Below, piece by piece: positions 1 to 7,189 of a DNA stretch of 16,227 nucleotides. Both the position numbers and the translations under genes were made by a program. The first letter of the stretch is position 1. Each line of letters begins with the position of its first letter. The notes under the pieces are model-generated. The model saw only the letters and a program-made list of their open reading frames with translations. It was not told the origin of the DNA and did no database searches. The stretch comes from JABFRJ01 sp033812735 (lineage in GTDB: Bacteria; Pseudomonadota; Alphaproteobacteria; Rhizobiales; Hyphomicrobiaceae), in the NCBI GenBank assembly GCA_033812735.1, contig JAPXTA010000118.1:1-16227 (forward strand), read 5' to 3'.

Positions 1-675
1 CTGACGCGCACCCGCCGCGCGGGCTGCCAGCATCGACATCAGTCCGACGCCGCCGAGGCCGACGACGGCAACGCTGGAGCCGACCGAGATCTTCGCGGTA
101 TTCACCACCGCGCCCGCGCCCGTGACGACGGCACAACCGAATAGGGCTGCCTCTTCGAACGACAGCGACTTGTCGATCTTGACCAAAGACCCTTCGGACA
201 CCACAGCGTGCTCCGAGAAGGCAGAGACGCCGACGTGGTGACCGATCGGCTTGCCGTTCTTCGATATGCGCACAGCGCCGGTCATGAGCGTGTTGGCGGC
301 ATTCGACGCCGCGCCGGGTTCGCAGAGTGCCGGCCGGCCTTCCATGCAGGGCAAGCAGCCACCGCAACTCGGCACAAAGACCAGGATCACGTGGTCACCC
401 GTCTTGAAACGGGTCACTCCCGGGCCGGCCTCGAGGACTTCGCCCGCGCATTCGTGACCGAGCGCGATCGGCAACTGACGGGGACGGTCACCATTGATCG
501 TCGACAGGTCGGAATGGCAAAGCCCCGCCGCGCGGATCTTAACCAACACTTCGCCCTCGCCCGGAGGCGCCAAGTCTACCTCCTCGATCACCAATGGCAT
601 CGAGGTTGCATACGGACGTGGTTTCATCGCCTCGTAAAGGATGGCGGCGCGTGTCTTGATGCCGGATGCGGCCAT
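1..675 (-). CDS. Zinc-dependent alcohol dehydrogenase, C-terminal part missing (cut by window edge)
   Basis: This is a medium-chain zinc alcohol dehydrogenase, expected to oxidise an alcohol or hydroxyl compound with NAD(P) in the cytoplasm. The first 225 residues are visible and the reading frame runs off the left edge. The catalytic zinc ligands are in place: Cys53 in GLCHSD, His74-Glu75 in GHE and Cys181. Four cysteines (104, 107, 110, 118) form the structural zinc lobe. The Rossmann motif GLGGVG lies at 206-211. The ATG at 675 is chosen because AGGAAA stands about 9 bases upstream. The layout, including the four-cysteine lobe, resembles class III-like alcohol dehydrogenases, but the substrate cannot be read from the sequence. 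The gene is divergent from the ModA-like gene at 866. The family call is secure; the specificity is unknown. Confidence 0.93.
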   Translation of the reverse strand, partial: MAASGIKTRAAILYEAMKPRPYATSMPLVIEEVDLAPPGEGEVLVKIRAAGLCHSDLSTINGDRPRQLPIALGHECAGEVLEAGPGVTRFKTGDHVILVFVPSCGGCLPCMEGRPALCEPGAASNAANTLMTGAVRISKNGKPIGHHVGVSAFSEHAVVSEGSLVKIDKSLSFEEAALFGCAVVTGAGAVVNTAKISVGSSVAVVGLGGVGLMSMLAARAAGARQ

Positions 676-710
676 GGGAGCGTTTCCTCGTCGCTTCGTG
701 TTCGGCTCAA

Positions 711-739
711 GAGTTATCCGCGATCTTCCGGAGCGGCAA
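711..739 (-). promoter_or_regulatory. Candidate sigma-70-type promoter for the alcohol dehydrogenase gene
   Basis: On the minus strand, TTGCCG (739-734) and TAACTC (716-711) are 17 bases apart. Transcription would start near 705, about 30 bases before the ATG at 675. The -35 box is a fair match and the -10 box is weak. This is a pattern match by eye only. The rest of the 190-base divergent region (676-865) shows no clear operator. Confidence 0.3.
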
Positions 740-865
740 TGCCCTGGGAGTTTCGGGTTCGGATACGTGCCGAGCCATCCTCGCCGGGCGGCAGGTGGTT
801 TGCTCGCGGCCTCACCGGCTCCCATTCGCCGGATAGCAGGCAGCGCGCTCAGAAGGGCCGACGTG

Positions 866-1669
866 ATGGTCTCTACAAGCAGGCGCAACTTGATGCTTGC
901 CGGCGCCGCATTCGCGCTCGCGCCGTCCATGCCGGCTCACGCGGCGGGCAGCATCCCTGCGTCGGCGACCGTTGTCGCGTCGACGGATCTCGGCCACGCG
1001 CTGCCGGATCTGCTGCGGGCCTTCGGTTCCATCGGCGGCGGTTCGGTGCATGCCGACTACCACACCAGCGCGGACATAGACCGGCGCTTACGCAAGGGGG
1101 AGCGTGCCGATATCGTCATCAGCGCCGATGAGGCGCCGATCATCCGATGCGCGCAGGAAGGTTTGCTCGAGGACGGCGGTACCGCACTCGCCGAGGGCCG
1201 GTTGTCGCTCGTCATCAATCGGCGCAGCACCCTCGCAGACGACATTTCACTCGGCGCCGTCGCGGAAGCCGCGCGTAACGAGGTGCCGTTTCGGGTCGCA
1301 CTCGCAGACCCGGAGACGACGCCATACGGTCAGCTTGCGGTCGATGTACTCGAACGCTGGAGCGTCAGCGACCTGTTGAGACCGCGCTTCGTCTACACCG
1401 ACGACGTCGCCGAGGCGGTCCGGCTCGTCGCCACTGGTGCGGCGGCGGTCGGTCTCGTCGCCAAATCACTCACGGGTCAGCCGTCGATCGGGCGGACGCT
1501 TCATGCCAGCGACATCCCGCATGGCTGGCATCGCCCGCTGATCCAGCGCATGGCCCTCGTCAAAGGCGCGAGCACGGAGGCGCGGCGGCTCTATGACTTC
1601 CTGAAATCGGACCCTGCGCAGCGGCTTCTCGCCCGGCACGGCTATGCGACCCCGGGTTTCAAGGGGTAG
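866..1669 (+). CDS. ModA-like periplasmic substrate-binding protein with Tat-type signal
   Basis: This 267-residue protein has the type 2 periplasmic-binding fold of the molybdate-binding ModA family. The signal peptide starts with a twin-arginine-like SRRNLM (residues 5-10), continues with a short hydrophobic stretch, and has an AHA-A cleavage site near 24-27, so it is probably exported folded. Family landmarks are an early Ser (VVASTDLG, Ser39), a second Ser in YHTSADI, ADIVISAD at 81-88, LADPETTPYG near 147-155, and TDDVAEAVRLV near 178-188. In ModA the strand after that carries a Tyr that binds the oxyanion; here the corresponding stretch is GLVAKS, apparently without the Tyr, so molybdate binding is doubtful. 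The ATG at 866 is preferred over longer frames because AGAAGG stands 9 bases upstream and the signal peptide then begins correctly. No ABC permease or ATPase is nearby. Confidence 0.85.
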   Translation: MVSTSRRNLMLAGAAFALAPSMPAHAAGSIPASATVVASTDLGHALPDLLRAFGSIGGGSVHADYHTSADIDRRLRKGERADIVISADEAPIIRCAQEGLLEDGGTALAEGRLSLVINRRSTLADDISLGAVAEAARNEVPFRVALADPETTPYGQLAVDVLERWSVSDLLRPRFVYTDDVAEAVRLVATGAAAVGLVAKSLTGQPSIGRTLHASDIPHGWHRPLIQRMALVKGASTEARRLYDFLKSDPAQRLLARHGYATPGFKG

Positions 1670-1683
1670 CCCTACATCGAGCG

Positions 1684-2337
1684 CTACTGCGCCTCGGCGC
1701 GTACCGCGGCGACAAGCGCGCGATACGCCGGCTCAGCAATCGGCTTTGCCTGGCGTGCCAGTGCGGTCAGCGCGTCGCATCCGGCGTATTGGTCTTGCGG
1801 ATCAGCTCGCAACAATACCGGCGCACGGTCGCGAACGGCATCGATCCAGATCACAGGCACATTCGATTGGAGTGCCGATTGCAGGATCTGCGGCGTTCCG
1901 CCTGGGCCATCGGCTGGCTTGCCGTCCCAAATGGTTAGCATCAAATCGGATCGGGCGACCGTCGTGAGCCCAATGGCGGCGAATGCCGCCTGACGGTGGC
2001 GGGCGCGCGCCTCCAAGGTCAATGTGCTGCTCGCAGCCGCCAATAGCTTGCGAAATGGTTTGCGCGCCGACGCTGCGGCAAACGTCGCCTCATAGTCGGC
2101 GATCGCCATCGGCAACAGGGCCGTGAGTTGCTGGCCCAGTAAAAGCGCCTGCTCGGCAACGAGTTGATCGGCGCCTTCTGCAAGTGGCGACTGCACATCT
2201 AGGACCGGGCCCGTGGCTTGGGGATCGGCCGCGGCACTGACCAAAGCGCCGAGCACCTCCCGCACCCGCCCCGCCAGCACAAGGGGGTCGAGCTGCAGCC
2301 TGTTCGGCCGGTGGCCGGTGATGCCGAGCCTGATCAT
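1684..2337 (-). CDS. SLOG-superfamily nucleotide-binding protein, stand-alone
   Basis: This 217-residue soluble protein has the hallmarks of the SLOG (Smf/DprA-LOG) Rossmannoid fold. GITGHRP stands at 5-11 after the first strand. SPLAEGADQL at 50-59 resembles the acidic second motif. A strand at 130-137 leads into WDGKPADGPGGT (137-148), the glycine-rich phosphate-binding part, followed by a helix and PVIWID at 161-166. SLOG domains bind nucleotides or nucleotide-derived ligands; several families are thought to sense signals in defence systems. This one is not fused to any effector and no defence gene is beside it, so its job is unknown. The ATG at 2337 is the natural start just before strand 1, but the ribosome-binding site is poor. 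It converges on the ModA-like gene with only 14 bases between stops. Confidence 0.72.
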   Translation of the reverse strand: MIRLGITGHRPNRLQLDPLVLAGRVREVLGALVSAAADPQATGPVLDVQSPLAEGADQLVAEQALLLGQQLTALLPMAIADYEATFAAASARKPFRKLLAAASSTLTLEARARHRQAAFAAIGLTTVARSDLMLTIWDGKPADGPGGTPQILQSALQSNVPVIWIDAVRDRAPVLLRADPQDQYAGCDALTALARQAKPIAEPAYRALVAAVRAEAQ

Positions 2338-2461
2338 GGTTGCATTCTAAGCGGCACCACTGGCCACGGCCAGATGCATTCCTGCCATGGCGGCCGTCAA
2401 TGGGACCGACACCTCTAATCATTTGTGCTGGAGCGGCTTTCGCGGCAGATTGCGGGCCGTT

Positions 2462-2473
2462 CGAACATGTTCG
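2462..2473. promoter_or_regulatory. 12-base perfect palindrome before the SDR gene, possible operator
   Basis: CGAACATGTTCG is a perfect inverted repeat ending 19 bases before the SDR start codon. It lies where a repressor would block transcription or early elongation. No regulator gene is adjacent, so the binding protein is unknown. A second self-complementary element, CTGGCC-AC-GGCCAG, lies earlier in the same 155-base gap (around 2360-2373). No convincing -35/-10 pair was found. Confidence 0.3.
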
Positions 2474-2492
2474 GGACTTAGGAAGAATTCAC

Positions 2493-3248
2493 ATGAACCA
2501 GATCGACCTTGCCGGCCGCGTGGCCGTCATCACGGGTGGCGCAAGGGGCATCGGCTATGCCGCCGCTGAACGCATGCTGCAGTCGAAGGCAGGCGCTGTG
2601 GTACTCTGGGATATGGACGCGGCCGCGCTCAAATCTGCCGCGGAAAGCCTTGGTGCGCTCGGTAAGGTTTCGACCGATGTCGTCGAACTCACGGACGAGC
2701 GGTCGGTCGCCACGGCAGCCGATGCCGTCGTGAAGCGCCACGGCAAGATCGACATTCTCGTCAATAATGCCGGCATCACCGGCGGCAACGGCAAGCTCTG
2801 GGAATTGGAGCCGGCCGTCTGGCGGAAGGTGGTCGAGGTCAATCTCGTCGCGCCCTATCTCGTGTGCCATGCCGTGGTGCCGAAGATGCTCGCCGCCGGT
2901 TACGGGCGGATCGTCAACATCGCCTCGATCGCCGGCAAGGACGGCAATCCCAATGCGTCGCACTATTCGGCCTCGAAGGCCGGCCTCATCGGGCTGACGA
3001 AATCGCTCGGCAAAGAACTGGCGACATCGAACATCATGGTGAACTGCATCACACCGGCTGCCGCGAAAACCGACATTTTCGCGCAGATGAAGCAGGAACA
3101 TATCGACTTCATGCTGTCCAAGATCCCGATGAATCGCTTCGTCGAGGTCAAGGAGATCGCGGCAATGATCGCCTGGCTCTCCAGCGAGGATTGCTCGTTC
3201 ACGACCGGCGGCGTGTTCGACATTTCCGGCGGCCGGGCCGTCTATTGA
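2493..3248 (+). CDS. Short-chain dehydrogenase/reductase (SDR family, classical type)
   Basis: This 251-residue protein is a classical SDR oxidoreductase. TGGARGIG (14-21) is the cofactor loop, and Asp40 at the end of strand 2 (VLWD) points to NAD rather than NADP. NNAG stands at 91-94, and the catalytic set is Asn117, Ser145, Tyr158 and Lys162 in YSASK. The C-terminal TGGVFDISGG at 238-247 is typical of the 3-oxoacyl-ACP reductase-like subgroup, but many sugar, alcohol and aromatic dehydrogenases look the same, so the substrate is open. The ATG at 2493 follows AGGAAG (2480-2485) by 7 bases and starts directly before strand 1. An in-frame upstream extension to 2340 carries no fold signal and is dropped. 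The gene stands alone, before the tRNA. Confidence 0.93.
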   Translation: MNQIDLAGRVAVITGGARGIGYAAAERMLQSKAGAVVLWDMDAAALKSAAESLGALGKVSTDVVELTDERSVATAADAVVKRHGKIDILVNNAGITGGNGKLWELEPAVWRKVVEVNLVAPYLVCHAVVPKMLAAGYGRIVNIASIAGKDGNPNASHYSASKAGLIGLTKSLGKELATSNIMVNCITPAAAKTDIFAQMKQEHIDFMLSKIPMNRFVEVKEIAAMIAWLSSEDCSFTTGGVFDISGGRAVY

Positions 3249-3302
3249 GTTGAGGGCAGCAGCGCCCGTTCTGGTTTTCCAGCATATTCGTGAAACGCGC
3301 AC

Positions 3303-3331
3303 TGGACAGGCAGGGTGGCCAGTGCTAGTTC
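3303..3331 (+). promoter_or_regulatory. Weak candidate promoter for tRNA-Lys
   Basis: TGGACA (3303-3308) and TAGTTC (3326-3331) are 17 bases apart, which would start transcription about 20 bases before the tRNA. The -10 box is poor. The 110-base gap after the SDR gene also holds two short self-complementary stretches, GGGC/GCCC (3254-3267) and CTGG-TTTT-CCAG (3271-3282). These might weakly terminate the SDR transcript, but neither has a run of T long enough to call. Confidence 0.22.
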
Positions 3332-3358
3332 ACAGCCGCTTGCGCTTAACGCGCCAGA

Positions 3359-3434
<76 letters not shown>

Positions 3435-3488
3435 TCAAAATCAATGACTTATGACCGAGCCGATGGCTCCTTTGCGCGGAATCGCCGG

Positions 3489-3507
3489 TCGTGCCGCCAC
3501 GGCATGA
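3489..3507. terminator. Possible terminator hairpin between tRNA-Lys and the convergent transglutaminase gene
   Basis: TCGTGCCG and CGGCATGA can form an 8-pair stem (one G-T) around the loop CCA. On the plus strand a T run (CTCTTTTT) follows, but about 16 bases further on, so it is not a textbook terminator. A shorter hairpin, GAGCC-gat-GGCTC at 3457-3469 followed by CTTT, lies closer to the tRNA. The 146-base gap 3435-3580 separates converging transcripts and holds no recognisable gene. Confidence 0.35.
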
Positions 3508-3580
3508 CGCTTGGCTGAGATGTCTCTTTTTCGTTGAAACCGCCGCGTTAGCGATCGCGTTCTTCGGCGCGGCACCTTGC

Positions 3581-4483
3581 CTACCTTGCCGTGTGGCGTT
3601 CGCCGGGACTTGTCCGATCAATGACGTCCACGGAAACCTGCACCGTGTGCGTCCCGCCGCCGAGCAATACGCCGGTCAACGGGGTTACATCGAAGTAGTC
3701 GCGACCGTGGGCGAATGCGATGTGTTCGTCTGTCACGACCAGACCGTTCGTCGGATCGAGATCCACCCAGCCTGTCTCGGGTGACCACGTGGAAATCCAT
3801 GCATGCGATGCATCCGCGCCTTGGAGCTTGGCGTGACCTGGCGGCGGACGGGTCAAAATGTACCCACTGACGTAGCGGGCCGGCACACGAAAGGCTCTGA
3901 GACAGGCGAGCGCCAGATGTGCGAAATCCTGGCACACGCCGCGTCGTTGGCTCAGCACTGTAGCGATCGGCGTTGATATATCGGTGGCTCGCGGATCGAA
4001 CTTGAACTCCGCGTGGATGCGACGCGTGAGATCTATGGCTGCTTCGATCGTCGGTCGGCCGGGCTTGAACGATACCGCGGCATAGTTGGCGATTTCGTTG
4101 CCGAGGGGCGTCGCCTTCGACGCGCAGCGATAGCGAATGACGTCGAGCGTATCGCCGCCTGCTTGCGACGCGACAGCGGCATCAAGCTCGCCCCAGGAGC
4201 ATGTGGCCTCCGGCTGCAGCTGTGGCGCGGCGGAGACTTCGATATTGCTGCGGGCAAGGACGACGAATTCCTTGTGCGGCACCTCGATATCGAGCAGCAG
4301 CGCGCGATTGCCGAGCGCATCGATCATCTCGTGGCGAAGGGCGGGACCAGGCTCCACGATGATGCTGTGATGATGAACGATCTGCCGCACATGCGGTCGC
4401 GGCGACAGATGAGCAAGGTGCTGTGATTGCACGACCTGCTGACTGTAGGCGTAAAGTGTCCGGTGTGTGATGTCGTAGATCAT
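3581..4483 (-). CDS. Transglutaminase-like cysteine protein of the amidoligase cluster
   Basis: This 300-residue protein has a bacterial transglutaminase N-terminal beta region (about 1-90; MIYDITHRTLYAY at the start is typical) followed by a papain-like transglutaminase core. The triad is Cys184 in RGVCQDFAHL, His227 in DASHAW and Asp243 in DLDPTNG, all intact. Such proteins may act as proteases, amidases or acyl transferases on amide bonds; the substrate is unknown. There is no signal peptide, so it is probably cytoplasmic. The gene begins 10 bases after the stop of the ATP-grasp/alpha-E gene. Its ribosome-binding sequence GAAGGCG overlaps that stop, which argues for translational coupling. 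It is the last gene of the three-gene run. Family members of about this length are usual beside circularly permuted ATP-grasp genes. Confidence 0.9.
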   Translation of the reverse strand: MIYDITHRTLYAYSQQVVQSQHLAHLSPRPHVRQIVHHHSIIVEPGPALRHEMIDALGNRALLLDIEVPHKEFVVLARSNIEVSAAPQLQPEATCSWGELDAAVASQAGGDTLDVIRYRCASKATPLGNEIANYAAVSFKPGRPTIEAAIDLTRRIHAEFKFDPRATDISTPIATVLSQRRGVCQDFAHLALACLRAFRVPARYVSGYILTRPPPGHAKLQGADASHAWISTWSPETGWVDLDPTNGLVVTDEHIAFAHGRDYFDVTPLTGVLLGGGTHTVQVSVDVIDRTSPGERHTAR

Positions 4484-4493
4484 GCGGACGCCT

Positions 4494-7055
4494 TCAACCC
4501 GTGCTCACGCGGTGCGGCGCATCATCGGTAAGATTGAAGTAGTGGCGTCCGATTGCGTTGGAAAGATCGGGAAGGCTGGTGATCAACTGCTGCAAAACAA
4601 CTTGCAGCGCTGTGTGCGTGCCATCTGCCGCAATGGCCTCCACATCCGCCAACCTGACCGCCGTCAGGAGCGACAGAATGATGCGCCGGTCCTCGGTCAG
4701 AGATACCCCCTTCTTGGAATCCGGGAGATCCTCCATGTGACGCGACATCGCCTCCAGCTGGTAAGCGAGGCTTCGAGGATTGGTCTCGTCGAGCAGCAGG
4801 AGATCGAGCACCAAGGCCATCATCGGGTCGAGGCGATAGCGCGAGCGGTACGTGATATAGCTGTCCGCCAGCTCCAACAGCAGCAGCAGGCTGCTGGTCT
4901 TCTGTTCACCGTCCGGCGCGGGGACGAACAGCGACATGATCGCTTCGCTCAGATTGAACGCCCGCTCGAGGCGGCGGCCAATATCGAGGAATGACCAGCC
5001 GTAGTTTCGTGTCATGTTCTCGTGCATCAGGCCATTGAACGCCGCGAGGGACGCCAGGCCGTCGTCGAGAAGATCCAGCACGCGAACCGGTTTTGCTGCG
5101 GCAAGAGCTGCGCGCCAGTCATTGCCCCGCCCGAACCGGCTCAACGCTTGCCAAGATTCGAGCGACAAGCGGTCGCGCGTCATGTGTGCGACCCGGCTCA
5201 AGCCATCGAATGTGCGCTCAAGCGTACGAAGACTTGTCGGATCGGTGATGAGCCGCAGCGCCATCGCTTCCAGATCGGCATCGCGCAAGGGGACACGGGC
5301 ATCCACGGCCGGCGTTTGCCCACTCGTCAGAAGCACATTGAGGCATCTAAGCGCCGCACGGCGGCCTGCCACGGGGCCACTATCCTCCTCCACGCGACGA
5401 AGCGCACTGCGCAGCACACGCATGGTCCAATCGGCGCGTTCGCTGTAGCGGCCCAGCCAGAAAAGATCATCCGCAACGCGGCTCTGGATGACACGCTGCG
5501 ATCTCTGCACGCGTGCGGTTTCAAGTTGCGGCCGCCACAGACTGACATGCGGCGCTTGCTCGGAATCGGACAACACCCAGACGTCGCGCGTGTGCCCATC
5601 CGGTGCCGACAGGGCAACAGCCCGGGAGGGAGCCACCGCCATAGCCAGCCCGCCGGGCATGGCCTCGAACTCACTGCCGGTATTGGCGACGAAGAAGCGC
5701 GCCGCAAACGGCGTCGGGACGAGCTTGCCGGCACGGAACGTCGGCGCCGTAGAAAACGTGGTCCGTCCCTCCGCCACCAGCCGTGCGCCGTGCAAATCGA
5801 TATCGCGCAGCAGGAGCTGGCGTTCGCCGGCGTCCAGACTTTCTGGTTTGCGCCCCATGGCAGCGCTGCCGGGACGCCCTGTACCCTCCTGCGTCGCGCG
5901 AACGATATAGCGATCCAGATTCGCCAGAACATGATTGCGCGCCTTGGCGTCGCCCAGCCAAAGGCGGGAGGCGTCTTCGATGAGCAGTTCCTCGCCGAGC
6001 AAATGCTTGCAGAGGCGCGGCAAAGAGGGCCCAAGGCCCCGGTTCTGTGCGATTGCGGAGCCGATCGCGTTGACGACCAACGACGGGCTCTCCCGGCAAA
6101 TTCGCAGCATCCCCGGCGGGCCATCGAAGCCATTGGGATCCAGCTCGACCGGATCCATAACGCGGCCATCGACACACCTGACGATGAGATCGATTTCCTT
6201 CAGACCTTCGAGGGTCTTCAAATGAACCTGTGAGCCGCGAGTCCTGAGATCAGCGCCTTCCACCAGAAGGTAACCGAGATACCGGGCGACAAACGCATGC
6301 GAGAAATAATCTTCGTGCTGAGGTCCCGGCGTCAACAACGCGATGCGGGCATTGCTGCGCCCGCAGTGATTGATCAGCGCCGCCTGCACTTTCTGAAAGT
6401 GGGATGCTAACCGTACAGCGTTCGCCTGCTTGAAAATGTCGCCGGCGATGTGCGTGTGAACCATCCGGTTGGCCAGGGCAAATCCGACGCCGGCGAGTGT
6501 CTCCGTGTGGCTATCGATGATGCGCCAACGGCCATCCGCACCGCGCGCGAGATCGGCTGCATAGAATCTGAGGAAGCCGCCTTTGGGTTGGATCGTTTGG
6601 CACGGCACAAGATAACTGCTGTCTGAAAAGACCAGTTCGGCCGGGACGATCCCATCGCGCAGCAGCTTCTGTTCGCCGTAGATTTCGGACAGCACCGCGT
6701 CGAAAAGCCGTGCGCGCTGAATGAGTGCCGCGGAAAGCCAGCGCCATTCCGCGCTCGATATCGCGATCGGAAAGAGATCGAGCTGCCACCGCTGTACGGG
6801 TTTCGAGGGGTCGGAGAATATGTCGTAGGCAATGCCGGTATCGCGCACCCGCCGATCGATGCGTTCGGACCGGAGGATGCGTTCCGGCTGTGGCATTGCC
6901 TGCATCGCGGCCGCGACCGGCTCCCAATGCTTGCGAACCTGACCGGACGCGTCCAGCATCTCATCGAACTTGCCTTCGACGGCAAGCCGATACTCCTGCA
7001 GAAGGCGAGACCAAGTCTCATCCTTAACATCGAGGGCAGATTGGGCGGTTTGCAT
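4494..7055 (-). CDS. Circularly permuted ATP-grasp ligase fused to alpha-E domain
   Basis: This is an 853-residue fusion. Residues about 60-500 match the circularly permuted type 2 ATP-grasp family: ADLARGADGRWRIIDSHT near 168-184, ALANRMV near 193-199, PGMLRICRESPSLVVNAIGS near 314-333 and MPGGLAMAV near 466-474. Residues about 522-845 are the helical alpha-E domain, opening with SRVADDLFWLGRYSERAD. ATP-grasp enzymes of this group are predicted to join a carboxylate to an amine with ATP. Alpha-E is regularly fused to or beside them, with unknown role. In many genomes the two halves are separate genes, so the fusion is a known variant. The ATG at 7055 has no clear ribosome-binding site, and Met33 is a possible later start. 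A 134-base gap separates it from the upstream DUF2126 gene; the downstream transglutaminase gene follows at 10 bases. Confidence 0.9.
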   Translation of the reverse strand: MQTAQSALDVKDETWSRLLQEYRLAVEGKFDEMLDASGQVRKHWEPVAAAMQAMPQPERILRSERIDRRVRDTGIAYDIFSDPSKPVQRWQLDLFPIAISSAEWRWLSAALIQRARLFDAVLSEIYGEQKLLRDGIVPAELVFSDSSYLVPCQTIQPKGGFLRFYAADLARGADGRWRIIDSHTETLAGVGFALANRMVHTHIAGDIFKQANAVRLASHFQKVQAALINHCGRSNARIALLTPGPQHEDYFSHAFVARYLGYLLVEGADLRTRGSQVHLKTLEGLKEIDLIVRCVDGRVMDPVELDPNGFDGPPGMLRICRESPSLVVNAIGSAIAQNRGLGPSLPRLCKHLLGEELLIEDASRLWLGDAKARNHVLANLDRYIVRATQEGTGRPGSAAMGRKPESLDAGERQLLLRDIDLHGARLVAEGRTTFSTAPTFRAGKLVPTPFAARFFVANTGSEFEAMPGGLAMAVAPSRAVALSAPDGHTRDVWVLSDSEQAPHVSLWRPQLETARVQRSQRVIQSRVADDLFWLGRYSERADWTMRVLRSALRRVEEDSGPVAGRRAALRCLNVLLTSGQTPAVDARVPLRDADLEAMALRLITDPTSLRTLERTFDGLSRVAHMTRDRLSLESWQALSRFGRGNDWRAALAAAKPVRVLDLLDDGLASLAAFNGLMHENMTRNYGWSFLDIGRRLERAFNLSEAIMSLFVPAPDGEQKTSSLLLLLELADSYITYRSRYRLDPMMALVLDLLLLDETNPRSLAYQLEAMSRHMEDLPDSKKGVSLTEDRRIILSLLTAVRLADVEAIAADGTHTALQVVLQQLITSLPDLSNAIGRHYFNLTDDAPHRVSTG

Positions 7056-7084
7056 TTATAGAAGTCGAACCCGCGGTTTCAGGT

Positions 7085-7101
7085 ACTGGGCGATCGCCAG
7101 T
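7085..7101. other. Small inverted repeat in the gap inside the amidoligase cluster
   Basis: ACTGG (7085-7089) and CCAGT (7097-7101) flank GCGATCG, giving a 17-base near-palindrome centred on CGATCG. It lies in the 134-base gap (7056-7189) between the DUF2126 gene and the ATP-grasp/alpha-E gene. It could be an operator or an mRNA hairpin, but there is no T run and it is not called a terminator. No coding potential is apparent in this gap. Confidence 0.25.
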
Positions 7102-7189
7102 AGCGGTCGCGACTAGCCTTGGCCCCGCCACTATCGGCTCGAATCACCCCGCATGGCAACCGGATGGGCAGGGTTCGTCCAATCATGCC

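Noticed and set aside
641..865. Longer start for the ModA-like protein at 641
   Set aside because: The extension would bury the signal peptide, overlaps the divergent alcohol dehydrogenase start, and has no better ribosome-binding site than the ATG at 866.
208..1131. 307-codon plus-strand open frame across the alcohol dehydrogenase and the start of the ModA-like gene
   Set aside because: It spans two recognised genes in another frame and strand and has no fold signal.
2462..2473. LexA box
   Set aside because: The Gram-positive box has four bases between CGAAC and GTTCG, here only two. Alphaproteobacterial LexA sites are GAAC direct repeats.
5022..6233. 403-codon plus-strand open frame opposite the ATP-grasp gene
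   Set aside because: It lies wholly antisense to a protein with clear family motifs, and its composition (Arg-, Pro-, His-rich) is that of a GC-rich shadow frame.
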